Shown here in pieces: positions 1 to 7,368 of a stretch of 20,566 nt of DNA. The notes beneath the pieces were generated by a model that was not told the DNA's origin, did no database searches, and was given only the letters and a program-made list of their open reading frames with translations. The stretch is from ANME-2 cluster archaeon (GTDB lineage: Archaea > Halobacteriota > Methanosarcinia > Methanosarcinales > Methanogasteraceae), in assembly GCA_003601535.1 (NCBI GenBank), contig PIXW01000012.1:1-20566 (forward strand), written 5' to 3'. Both the position numbers and the translations under genes were made by a program. How positions within the stretch are numbered: position 1 is the first letter of the stretch; each line of letters begins with the position of its first letter.

Positions 1-63
1 ATACTGGTGGTGGTTCTCTTCGCATCGGCGATCTATCGCATGAGCAGGCGGCGCGGGAGTTGA
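1..63 (+). CDS. C-terminal end of a membrane protein (partial, 5' end outside window)
   Basis: Frame 1 is open from base 1 to a TGA at 61-63 and encodes about 20 residues: a hydrophobic stretch (ILVVVLFASAIY) followed by a basic tail (RMSRRRGS). This is the usual look of a C-terminal transmembrane anchor with a cytoplasmic positive tail, as in many archaeal surface or transport proteins. Nothing more can be said of its function because the rest lies upstream of the window. It could be a chance open frame, but hydrophobic-then-basic ending at a stop is a good sign. Confidence 0.45.
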   Translation: MLVVVLFASAIYRMSRRRGS

Positions 64-254
64 TCATCATGCAACCGATGGCTTGTTTCTGTCTGGTATC
101 TGAACCCCGTCTCTGGCGCTGCCAGTTTACAGGCTTACACCCTTGCCCTCTGGTGCGCAAGCACGCTGCTTGTCAGGCTTAACAATAACAGACCCAAAGT
201 GGCTCCCGATGGTCCCGATGGAAGAGTGAGGACTGTTGTTCCTGTGCATAGAGA

Positions 255-292
255 GCCAAAATTGGGACGCCAAAAGGCGTTCTAAAATTGGC
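255..292 (+). repeat. Long imperfect hairpin with AAAA loop
   Basis: Bases 255-271 pair with 276-292 around an AAAA loop: 15 of 17 positions pair, with two A-A mismatches. Two of the pairs are G-U when read as plus-strand RNA and become C-A mismatches on the minus strand, which mildly favours a plus-strand transcript. The right arm also matches a second partner at 361-371, so two structures compete. Confidence 0.6.
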
Positions 293-371
293 AAAGGTGA
301 GCGGAGACGAATTTTTGACGTATTTATGAGGTGGGGCGTGTATTGTTTCGGTTCAGGTAGATTTTAGAACG
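278..371. repeat. Perfect 11-bp inverted repeat (arms 278-288 and 361-371)
   Basis: CGTTCTAAAAT at 278-288 has its exact reverse complement ATTTTAGAACG at 361-371, 72 bases apart. A second pair, GTGAGCGG at 297-304 and CCGCTCAC at 375-382, interleaves with it in the order A-B-A'-B'. This is the arrangement of an H-type pseudoknot or of two alternative stems. It could also be the ends of a small non-autonomous element. Confidence 0.55.
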
Positions 372-385
372 GTACCGCTCACAGA

Positions 386-396
386 TCTAAAAAAGC
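386..396 (-). terminator. Possible U-rich terminator of the ribosomal/M42 operon
   Basis: Downstream of the M42 gene on the minus strand the sequence runs into gcgcTTTTTTag (six T residues at 394-389). Archaeal termination relies on short U-rich tracts, so this is a reasonable end point for the L1-L10-L12-M42 transcript about 65 bases after the stop codon. There is no strong hairpin directly before it. Confidence 0.35.
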
Positions 397-460
397 GCCT
401 CAGGTCTCATAGGGTTCATCATCCTTCAGTTAAGATGTTTCATCATCGACGCCACGCCGT

Positions 461-1501
461 TCAAAACCACTCCGATGCGGAACCAACCGCATGTACGATT
501 AGATCGATGCAGGATTCCATATCGTCAAGCGATAACACCTCGACCGGCGAATGGATGTATCGCGTTGCCACGCTGATGACACCGGACGGGATTCCTTCGC
601 GGGTCAGACTGATTGCGCTTGCATCGGTGGTGCCGCCATCGGACACATCCAGCTGATATGCGATCTTGTTCGCTTTTGCGGTCTCTCGCAGCCATTCCAG
701 TACACGGGGGTGCGTGATCACACCTCTTCCTCCTGCATCCATCACTGTTATGACAGCACCCTTGCCAACCGCGGTAGCAGATTCTGATTTGGTGATGCCT
801 GGATGATCTCCTGCTATACCGGTGTCGATTGCTATTGCGACATCCGGATTCAGCCCGAATGCAGACGTTCTCGCTCCTTTCAGTCCGACCTCCTCCTGAA
901 CCGTGAAGACCGCATGTACGGTAGGCTCGATATCGCTGATCCGCTTCATCGCCTCGATTAATATCGCTACGCCGACACGGTCGTCGAGCGCCTTTCCTGT
1001 AACACGGTTGTTTGCGAGTCTCTCAAGGTTACGGTCGGTGGAGATTGAGGTTCCGATCTCGATGCCCATATCTCCAGCCTCCTCTGCCGATGATGCGCCC
1101 ACATCAACGAACATATCCCTGGCATCCACCGGCTTCTTCCTATCCTCTTCTTTCATGACATGCGGCGGTTTTGATCCGATCACCCCAAAACACGGTTCTT
1201 TTGAGTGAACAATAACCCTCTGATTGAGCAATGTCTGATCAAACCATCCACCGACCTTCACGAATCTGAGAAAGCCGTCATCATCGATGTACCTGACAGC
1301 CAGCCCGATCTCATCGAGATGAGCGGCAAGCATGATCGCCGGGGTGGTACCCTTCTTTGTGAAGATGAGATTGCCAGGCGCGTCTACCCGGATGCCCCCG
1401 TAGGACTCTAGTTCCTGCTCAACAATCGCACGAACATCGCCCTCGTAACCAGAGATTCCATGAGCGTCCGACAATCGCTGTAATAGCTCGTACATGATCA
1501 T
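461..1501 (-). CDS. M42-family metalloaminopeptidase (TET / FrvX type)
   Basis: 346 residues, normal length for M42 dinuclear metallopeptidases, which form large tetrahedral complexes in archaea and trim peptides released by the proteasome in the cytoplasm. The metal ligands and catalytic glutamates are visible: AAHLDEIG (H61, with D63), KALDDRVG (bridging D173), [10 protein letters not shown] (E203 catalytic base, E204 ligand), AIDTG (D226) and YIHSPVEV (H317). The family is often annotated endoglucanase by mistake. The ATG at 1501 overlaps the TGA of L12 (ATGA), implying translational coupling; an in-frame ATG two codons later is an alternative start. Exact peptide specificity cannot be read from the sequence. 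Confidence 0.93.
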   Translation of the reverse strand: MIMYELLQRLSDAHGISGYEGDVRAIVEQELESYGGIRVDAPGNLIFTKKGTTPAIMLAAHLDEIGLAVRYIDDDGFLRFVKVGGWFDQTLLNQRVIVHSKEPCFGVIGSKPPHVMKEEDRKKPVDARDMFVDVGASSAEEAGDMGIEIGTSISTDRNLERLANNRVTGKALDDRVGVAILIEAMKRISDIEPTVHAVFTVQEEVGLKGARTSAFGLNPDVAIAIDTGIAGDHPGITKSESATAVGKGAVITVMDAGGRGVITHPRVLEWLRETAKANKIAYQLDVSDGGTTDASAISLTREGIPSGVISVATRYIHSPVEVLSLDDMESCIDLIVHAVGSASEWF

Positions 1502-1818
1502 CCGAACAACGCGCCAAGTCCTGCGATGCCTGCTTCTTCCTCTTCCTTCTTCTCCTCTTCCTTCGCTTCTTCGACCTCGGGTGCCGGTGCTGCCTCTGGA
1601 GCTTCTGGCGCCGCAGTAGCCGCAGGTGCTGCAACCGGTGCCACCGCAGCCTGCCTGATCGCGTTCTCGATATCAACGCCATCGAGCGCTGCAACGAGTG
1701 CCTTTGTCCTCGAATCATCCACCTCGATGCCTGCTGCACCGAGTACACTGGTGATTCCTTCCTCTGTTATCTCCTTTCCAGCGCTGTGCAACATCAATGC
1801 TGCATATATATATTCCAT
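1498..1818 (-). CDS. rpl12: Ribosomal protein L12 (P1-type stalk protein)
   Basis: 106 residues with the archaeal/eukaryotic P1 layout: an N-terminal helical dimerisation domain ([17 protein letters not shown]...), an alanine/proline-rich hinge at about 59-80, a highly charged Glu/Lys segment, and the conserved GLGALFG-type C-terminus that contacts elongation factors. It forms dimers on L10/P0 to build the ribosomal stalk. A 32-base gap separates it from L10, and its stop overlaps the M42 start. The GAGGTG just upstream of the ATG is a plausible ribosome binding site. Confidence 0.97.
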   Translation of the reverse strand: MEYIYAALMLHSAGKEITEEGITSVLGAAGIEVDDSRTKALVAALDGVDIENAIRQAAVAPVAAPAATAAPEAPEAAPAPEVEEAKEEEKKEEEEAGIAGLGALFG

Positions 1819-1850
1819 ATCTATTTCACCTCTTATTTATTTGTTTATCA

Positions 1851-2879
1851 TCATCCAAAGAGAAGACCGAGTCCTTCTGCTGCTTCCTCTTCCTTCTCTT
1901 CTTCACCTACCTCTTCAGGTTCTTCTTCTGTAGCAGAGACCTCTTCTGCTTCTACCTCCATCTCTTTCTCTTGTGGGAGCACTCGTTTTAACGATTCTCC
2001 CAGTGCAGCCGGGTCATCGATGCTGCCTATAAGCGCCATCGCATTCGACTGTGCTCTTGATAGAAGCATATCCACGATATCCGGTTCAGGTATAGCAGAA
2101 TTTATACCGAGATTTCTTGCATTGCTGGCGGCATTTGCGAGCAGTGTCCGGATCGTTGCACGACTTGGATATACAATAGCAATCGCGAGATTGAATGCAG
2201 ATGCAACCGACGACGCAATATCAGATGCATACTTCTCTTCATCGATGTCCAGGATATCTGCCTCCAGAACTGTGCCATTGTCATAGACGGCACGGAGGTC
2301 AAGTCCAACGGTCATCGGATAGATCTCGAGACGTGTAAGCATCTCAGAGAGTGCCCGCGATACGGTTTCGCCTGCGTGGGCGACCACCTTTGTCTCACGG
2401 ATCACGACCTTCCCCTTCTCGATTCTGGCTGGTATGCCAGCATTCTGCAGATCACTCACGATCGGTCCCGGATTAAATGAGGTAGGACCCGCCTCAACGA
2501 CGATGTCATACGGTGCTGAAGCGCCCGCCTTGATCGGAGCATTCGTTTTACTGGATTTGAGCAACTTAAAAAGTTTGAAAGAGTTCAAATCAGTAAAAAT
2601 CAGTGCGGTCTGATCGCCAATATACGATTCCAGCGAGCGGATGTCTTCAGCACATTCTCCGAGAGCGCGAAGTATGAGCGTGTTTCTATGAATGCGGAGT
2701 TTTGCAATTCCCATAAGATCGCGGCGCATCTGCTGCAGTTGCTTTGCCGGTATGTCGCGTATTCCTGCAATTCCCACGACAGGATACCTGCTGATCAACT
2801 GCTTGATATTCTCGATCTCCTTAACCTTCCACTGCGGAATGTGCGTTGTGCGGTGTTCTGTCATTGCGTCCATAGCCAT
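1851..2879 (-). CDS. rpl10: Ribosomal protein L10 (P0, stalk base)
   Basis: About 342 residues, the archaeal P0 size. The N-terminal rRNA-binding domain has the HIPQWKVKEIENIKQLI signature; the insertion domain and the long C-terminal helical spine that binds L12 dimers follow, then a Glu-rich linker and the GLGLLFG tail shared with L12. P0 anchors the stalk on 23S rRNA and recruits translation GTPases. Start: a GTG at 2882 is in frame, but the ATG at 2879 overlaps the L1 stop as TGATG and has GGTGA upstream, so it is preferred. Later ATGs at 2873 and 2864 are also possible, since homologues often begin shortly before HIPQWK. Confidence 0.96.
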   Translation of the reverse strand: MAMDAMTEHRTTHIPQWKVKEIENIKQLISRYPVVGIAGIRDIPAKQLQQMRRDLMGIAKLRIHRNTLILRALGECAEDIRSLESYIGDQTALIFTDLNSFKLFKLLKSSKTNAPIKAGASAPYDIVVEAGPTSFNPGPIVSDLQNAGIPARIEKGKVVIRETKVVAHAGETVSRALSEMLTRLEIYPMTVGLDLRAVYDNGTVLEADILDIDEEKYASDIASSVASAFNLAIAIVYPSRATIRTLLANAASNARNLGINSAIPEPDIVDMLLSRAQSNAMALIGSIDDPAALGESLKRVLPQEKEMEVEAEEVSATEEEPEEVGEEEKEEEAAEGLGLLFG

Positions 2880-3517
2880 CACCTCACCTTCGCAGATTTG
2901 CCCATCGTTGTTGTTACATAGATGGATTTGATGTTATGCGCGCCCTTGTCCAGCACCTGTTCAAGCCTGGTCACCACCGCTTCGATGTTCTCAGCGAGAT
3001 CATCAACCGGCATATCCCGCCGCCCAACCGGTGCATGAAAGGTCATCCGATCCTTTGATCTGAGTTTTATGCTACTTCGAGTCTTGTTGATGATGTGAGC
3101 GATATCCTTATCCGGCGTCAGTGGTTCTGGCATCTTACCCCTGGGACCGAGAATCGGACCGAGATGCCTGCCTATGGATGGCATGTATGCAACCTCTGCA
3201 ATGAAGAAATCGTATCTGTTAGCAAGTTCTCTTGCCCTGTTCTTATCCTCTCCATACTCCTCGATCTCATCGGGATCGATGATTATATCAGCGCCAGCCT
3301 CCTTTGCCTGCAGTGCAGTCTCTCCACGCGCGAAGACAGCAACCGCAATCGGTCTACCAAGTCCATGCGGGAGTATGACCTCCTCGTCCACACGGAACCG
3401 CGGCTGGCTCAAATCAAGATTTTTCAGATTGATTGCCAGATCCACGCTCTCCGTGAAATTTCTGGACGGAGATTCGTCCACTATCGTTTTAACAGCGTTT
3501 ATTGTCTGTTCGTTCAT
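2879..3517 (-). CDS. rpl1: Ribosomal protein L1
   Basis: 212 residues, typical for archaeal L1, with the two-domain fold and the hallmark stretch GRHLGPILGPRGKMPEP at about 114-131. It binds the L1 stalk of 23S rRNA near the E site and, in methanococci, represses its own operon by binding the mRNA. It is first in the operon L1-L10-L12-M42; the L11 gene that often precedes L1 in archaea is not here. ATG 3517 is preceded by GGTGG at a fitting distance. A TATA-like box lies 53 bases upstream. Confidence 0.97.
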   Translation of the reverse strand: MNEQTINAVKTIVDESPSRNFTESVDLAINLKNLDLSQPRFRVDEEVILPHGLGRPIAVAVFARGETALQAKEAGADIIIDPDEIEEYGEDKNRARELANRYDFFIAEVAYMPSIGRHLGPILGPRGKMPEPLTPDKDIAHIINKTRSSIKLRSKDRMTFHAPVGRRDMPVDDLAENIEAVVTRLEQVLDKGAHNIKSIYVTTTMGKSAKVR

Positions 3518-3565
3518 GAATCCACCATCGTAGTCGTAACGACTTGATCGGTCTGCTACAAATGA

Positions 3566-3574
3566 ATTATAATA
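3566..3574 (-). promoter_or_regulatory. TATA-like promoter element of the L1 operon
   Basis: TATTATAAT on the minus strand, centred about 53 bases before the L1 ATG. A start site some 25 bases downstream would lie near 3544 and give a roughly 27-base leader. That leader would begin with the small palindrome AGTCG-TTA-CGACT (3544-3532) and contain the GGTGG ribosome binding site. The palindrome could be an operator or a short RNA hairpin. Confidence 0.5.
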
Positions 3575-3693
3575 CAGTGTACGGGTTGTACTTTAAGGTA
3601 TTGGTCGAAGTGGCTTTGGGACGAAATTCACGTACACCTCTGCCCTGCCTGCGCCAATCGCGCACGCTGTGAGAATTGCTGTCGACTGAAAAG

Positions 3694-3701
3694 ATAATAT
3701 A
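3694..3701 (+). promoter_or_regulatory. TATA-like promoter element of nrdJ
   Basis: ATAATATA inside aaGATAATATAAC, centred 26-27 bases before the nrdJ ATG at 3724. With the usual archaeal TATA-to-start distance this puts the 5' end at or very near the start codon, so the transcript is probably leaderless or has a leader of a few bases. The GGGA seen at 3715-3718 is then unlikely to act as a ribosome binding site. Confidence 0.5.
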
Positions 3702-3723
3702 ACACCACAACAAAGGGAATCGC

Positions 3724-5751
3724 ATGAATAATATCCTGAAAAGGGATGGAAGAATTACCAATTTCAAAAAAGAGAAGATAACTACCGCTATACACAAAGC
3801 AATCCTCGCTACGAACTCAAACGATGGAAAACTCTCTCTAAAACTCGCAGATGAAGTTGTCGCGCTGATCGAGGAAAGAATTTCTGGCATTCCGACCGTT
3901 GAGGATGTGCAGAATATCGTGGAGGAGGTTCTTGTCAGAGATGGATTGTATGAGGTGGCAAAGGCATACATCCTGTACAGGGAGAGAAGAAGCGAAATCA
4001 GGGATGCAAAGAAGTTCTTTGGCGTCTATGATGAACTGAAGTTGACAGTTAATGCGATCGAGGTTCTGAATAAGAGATACCTGATGAAGGATGAGGCAGG
4101 AGATATCATCGAGACGCCGGATCAGATGTTTGAGAGGGTTGCAAAGGCGATCTCTGGCAGATCAGAGGAATTTGAGAGGAGAATCTACCGATCGATGAAA
4201 AATCTCGAATTTCTGCCGAATTCTCCGACACTTATGAATGCTGGAACGAAACTCGGTCAGCTCAGTGCGTGTTTCGTGATACCGGTTCATGATTCGATCG
4301 GAGATATCTTCGGTGCACTGAAGGCGATGGCGATCGTTCAGCAGAGCGGCGGAGGCTGCGGATTCTCGTTTTCGAGACTGCGACCGAAAGGAGATATCGT
4401 GCGATCAACGATGGGACGCGCATCAGGTCCTGTCTCGTTTATGCGCATCTTTGATGTGACAACCGATGTCATCAAGCAGGGGGGACGGAGACGCGGGGCA
4501 AATATGGGCATCCTGAACGTAAACCATCCTGATATCACAGATTTTATAACTTCAAAGGAGAACGAAGGAGTTTTAAGGAATTTTAACATCTCTGTTGGAA
4601 TAAATGATGATTTCATGGAAGCGGTGAAGAAGCACAGGGACTATGCGCTGATCAATCCGAGAGACGGAGAGTGTGTACGAAGTCTTGGTGCGGATGACGT
4701 CTTTGACCTGATAGCGACGATGGCATGGAGAACAGGCGACCCTGGCATGATTTTTCTTGACGAGATCAACGCACACAACCCAACTCCAAAATACCGGATA
4801 GAATCCACAAACCCGTGCGGAGAGGTCCCTCTACTGGACTGGGAATCATGCAATCTCGGATCGATCAATTTAGCAACGATCATCCGGAAGAACGATATCG
4901 ACTGGGAAAAATTGAGAGACCTGACCGCAATCGGGGTTCGTTTCCTTGACGATGTGATCGACGCAAACAGATATCCTCTGCCACAAATTGGAGAGATGAC
5001 CAGAGCGAACCGGAAGATCGGTCTTGGTGTCATGGGATTTGCAGAGATGCTGCTCGAACTTGAGATACCATACAATTCGGATGATGCACTGAATCTTGGC
5101 AGGAAGTTGATGAGATTTATAACGAGCGTTGCAAGGGAGACATCTGTTATGCTCGGCTGTGCGCGGGGACCGTTCCCAAATATCGATGAGAGTATATGGA
5201 AGGGCACGAATATGAGAAACGCAACCCTGACAACCATCGCCCCAACAGGAAGCATCTCGATCATTGCAGGAACAACATCAGGGATCGAGCCGCTCTTTGC
5301 GGTCTCCTTTGTCAGAAATGTTCTTGATCATGCGAGACTGGTGGAGGTCAACCCTGTATTCGAGAGGGTTGCGAGAGAGAGGGGATTTTATAGCAGAGAT
5401 CTGATGATTACGATCGCGAAGACAGGTTCTGTGCAGGATCTTGACATCCCAAACGATGTGAAGGATCTGTTTGTTACCGCTCTGGATATCGATCCGGACT
5501 GGCATGTCAGGATGCAGGCAGCGTTTCAGGAGCATGTGGACAATGCGATCTCAAAGACGATCAATCTGAGAACGAATGCGACCCCCGCGGATGTGAAGAA
5601 AGCGTTTCTGCTGGCGTACGAATTGAAGTGCAAGGGCATAACCATCTATCGATATGGCAGCAGGAGCGAACAGGTGTTATCGTATGGAGGGTATGTGAGC
5701 GCTGAATCCGATTATGCTGGCGGGGGCCCTGATAGTAGTTGTGCTTACTGA
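3724..5751 (+). CDS. nrdJ: Adenosylcobalamin-dependent (class II) ribonucleoside-diphosphate reductase
   Basis: 675 residues; reduces ribonucleotides to deoxyribonucleotides using B12. Residues 1-93 form an ATP-cone (LKRDGRITNFKKEKI...), giving allosteric control by ATP/dATP. The catalytic barrel shows C183 (LSACFV) and C376 (WESCNLGSINLA) as the redox pair, and N363-P-C365-G-E367 carrying the thiyl-radical cysteine and the glutamate; spacing C365-C376 is 11 as in the Lactobacillus enzyme. PTGSISIIAG at 508-516 is the substrate phosphate site. The tail is odd: after KCKGITIYRYGSR (635-647) only about 28 residues follow and they hold one cysteine (C673), whereas many class II enzymes have a longer Cys-rich tail with a CxxC pair. 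HemD follows 50 bases downstream. Confidence 0.95.
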   Translation: MNNILKRDGRITNFKKEKITTAIHKAILATNSNDGKLSLKLADEVVALIEERISGIPTVEDVQNIVEEVLVRDGLYEVAKAYILYRERRSEIRDAKKFFGVYDELKLTVNAIEVLNKRYLMKDEAGDIIETPDQMFERVAKAISGRSEEFERRIYRSMKNLEFLPNSPTLMNAGTKLGQLSACFVIPVHDSIGDIFGALKAMAIVQQSGGGCGFSFSRLRPKGDIVRSTMGRASGPVSFMRIFDVTTDVIKQGGRRRGANMGILNVNHPDITDFITSKENEGVLRNFNISVGINDDFMEAVKKHRDYALINPRDGECVRSLGADDVFDLIATMAWRTGDPGMIFLDEINAHNPTPKYRIESTNPCGEVPLLDWESCNLGSINLATIIRKNDIDWEKLRDLTAIGVRFLDDVIDANRYPLPQIGEMTRANRKIGLGVMGFAEMLLELEIPYNSDDALNLGRKLMRFITSVARETSVMLGCARGPFPNIDESIWKGTNMRNATLTTIAPTGSISIIAGTTSGIEPLFAVSFVRNVLDHARLVEVNPVFERVARERGFYSRDLMITIAKTGSVQDLDIPNDVKDLFVTALDIDPDWHVRMQAAFQEHVDNAISKTINLRTNATPADVKKAFLLAYELKCKGITIYRYGSRSEQVLSYGGYVSAESDYAGGGPDSSCAY

Positions 5752-5801
5752 TGATTCAAAAAGCACAACACATTTTTACCAACCCGACCAACCCTTAAAC
5801 C

Positions 5802-6584
5802 ATGAAGAAACCGGTCCTCGCAATCATGCGCCCTGATATGCATCTCGATCACTCGATCGCGCTTGCGCGTTCTCATGGCTTTGATGTGGTCGCAGCGCCC
5901 ATGATTGAACTCAACGATCATCGCGACAGCAATTTCGATGGAATTGTGCAGCGTGTGCTCACATACAAATCAGACATCGTGATATTCACGAGCGCAAACG
6001 GCATCGCATTCACGCTGCAGAAGCTCGATCTTCCTGACCGATTCATCCGGGCATTGAACCGGACATGCGTCATCGCCATCGGATCGAAGACGAAGAAAGC
6101 CCTTGAGAAGCATGGTATCCGTGTTTCCTTGATGCCGGAGTCTTACAGTTCAAAGGGGATCGCGGAGATGCTGTGCGAGATCGATGGTAAGGTGATCGAG
6201 GTGGTGCGGAGTCTGCATGGCGATCCTGCGCTGATCAGATCGCTGGAAGAACATGCTGGAGTGGAGGTGCACGAGACCGCGGTGTATGAACTGGTGCTGC
6301 CTCTCGATGGCAGACAGCAGCAGCTGATCAACGATGCCCTCGCAGGCGGAATCGATGCGTTTGCATTCACCAGTGCGATGACTGTCCGCAATTTCATGGA
6401 GGTTGCACGCATCATGGACGCTGAATCCAGAATCGTGGATGTGCTGAACAGAAGAATCGTTGCTGCGATCGGACCTCCCACGGCAGAGGTGCTGCGGAAG
6501 TATGGTGTGGAAGTGGATGTCATGCCAGAGCGGTTTACATTCAAGGACATGATCGATGCAATTGAGGAATGCGTGAAGCGATGA
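5802..6584 (+). CDS. hemD: Uroporphyrinogen-III synthase
   Basis: 260 residues, normal length. Converts hydroxymethylbilane to uroporphyrinogen III, the branch point to heme, siroheme, B12 and F430, in the cytoplasm. The family is poorly conserved but its landmarks are here: VIFTSANGI (61-69), AIGSKTKKALEKHGI (91-105), PESYSSKGIAEML, a second TSAMTVRNFME, and AAIGPPTAEVLRKYGVEVDV followed by PERFTFKDMIDAI. The start has no Shine-Dalgarno sequence; the preceding bases are C/A-rich with two ACCAACC copies. A T5 run at 5773-5777 between nrdJ and hemD could act as either terminator or weak TATA element. Confidence 0.9.
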   Translation: MKKPVLAIMRPDMHLDHSIALARSHGFDVVAAPMIELNDHRDSNFDGIVQRVLTYKSDIVIFTSANGIAFTLQKLDLPDRFIRALNRTCVIAIGSKTKKALEKHGIRVSLMPESYSSKGIAEMLCEIDGKVIEVVRSLHGDPALIRSLEEHAGVEVHETAVYELVLPLDGRQQQLINDALAGGIDAFAFTSAMTVRNFMEVARIMDAESRIVDVLNRRIVAAIGPPTAEVLRKYGVEVDVMPERFTFKDMIDAIEECVKR

Positions 6585-6621
6585 AACAACCATTAACTAT
6601 CACACAGCATAACCAACCACC

Positions 6622-7368
6622 ATGCATCTGAATCTTGCATGGGCGATCACTGGCGCCGGGCATTATCTGAGAGAGAGTTACGATGTATTTAAAAAATTGA
6701 AAGAGAGCAATCCAGATATCAGAATCACCATCTTTGCATCACAATCGGCAGAAGAGGTTCTGCGGATGTACGGGTTATCTGATGGATTAAAAACTATCGC
6801 AAACGGAGATTATCTCGAAGAGATCTTTCTGGAGAGCGAGCAGGGCAGAAGTTCTCCAAAGGTTGGCAGATTTCTTTTGAACAAATATGACGCTCTATCT
6901 GTCACGCCAGCGACTTCCAATACCGTGGCAAAGATCGTGCACGGCATAGCAGACTCGCTGCCAACGAATGCGGTTGCACAGGCAGTAAAAGGAGAAATCC
7001 CTGTGTATATCGTGCCGGTAGACATCGAAGGCACCATCCGGTCGAAGATGCCGTATGCGATCGACCGCGAGATATGCGCTGAGTATCAGTGTGATGTCTG
7101 CATTCCGAAGGAACAGTGTCCAAAGAGCGCGATCGATGACCAGATCGATCTTTTAAGGTGTAATGGCTGCGGCGAGTGTGCTGCATTATGTCCGCATGGT
7201 GCCATCAGCGGTGGATATGCTGAAATCAGGGTGCGGGATGTGGATATGAGAAACACAGCAGAGCTAAGAGAGATGGAGGGAATTGTGGTGCTCAAGAACC
7301 CCGATGATCTGTTCTCGATCATCTCTAAAGAATATCAGGTGAAACAATGTCATTCAGAAGTTTTATAA
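6622..7368 (+). CDS. dmrX: DmrX-type dihydromethanopterin reductase (acceptor) / archaeoflavoprotein with two [4Fe-4S] motifs
   Basis: 248 residues. The N-terminal two-thirds is a UbiX/flavoprotein (FMN) fold: LAWAITGAGHYLRES at the start and the VTPATSNTVAKIVHGIADSL segment at 94-113. The C-terminal part is a ferredoxin-like insertion with two clusters: C152, C157, C160, C166 and C180, C183, C186, C190 (CNGCGECAALCP). This layout matches DmrX, which reduces dihydromethanopterin to tetrahydromethanopterin, the C1 carrier of methanogens. The last 22 bases overlap the UbiD gene, so the two are surely co-translated. Because the fold resembles UbiX, a role linked to flavin or to UbiD cannot be excluded. 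No Shine-Dalgarno is seen; ACCAACC precedes the ATG. Confidence 0.82.
   Translation: MHLNLAWAITGAGHYLRESYDVFKKLKESNPDIRITIFASQSAEEVLRMYGLSDGLKTIANGDYLEEIFLESEQGRSSPKVGRFLLNKYDALSVTPATSNTVAKIVHGIADSLPTNAVAQAVKGEIPVYIVPVDIEGTIRSKMPYAIDREICAEYQCDVCIPKEQCPKSAIDDQIDLLRCNGCGECAALCPHGAISGGYAEIRVRDVDMRNTAELREMEGIVVLKNPDDLFSIISKEYQVKQCHSEVL

Larger units (their letters stand above)
64..388. other. Gene-poor stretch with structured repeats, possible RNA or mobile-element remnant
   Basis: No convincing gene is seen here. Plus-strand frame 1 stays open from 64 to a stop at 289-291 but has no good start and no recognisable domain, and the other frames are broken. The right half contains a strong hairpin (255-292) and two more inverted repeats (278-288 with 361-371, and 297-304 with 375-382). 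I checked by eye for tRNA, SRP RNA and RNase P RNA signatures and could not match any. A decayed insertion-sequence end or an unrecognised structured RNA are both possible; neither is shown. Confidence 0.4.

Noticed and set aside
64..300. RNase P RNA, SRP RNA or tRNA
   Set aside because: An ACAGAAA-like string on the minus strand recalled RNase P, but the other conserved regions and pairing were not found; no tRNA cloverleaf or SRP domain seen.
1526..1933. Ser/Ala-rich plus-strand ORFs opposite L12 and L10
   Set aside because: They are mirror images of the Ala/Glu-rich hinge regions of the ribosomal proteins, with low-complexity sequence and no homology features.
3567..3971. Minus-strand ORF across the nrdJ start and promoter
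   Set aside because: Overlaps the conserved ATP-cone of nrdJ on the other strand and would cover both divergent promoters.
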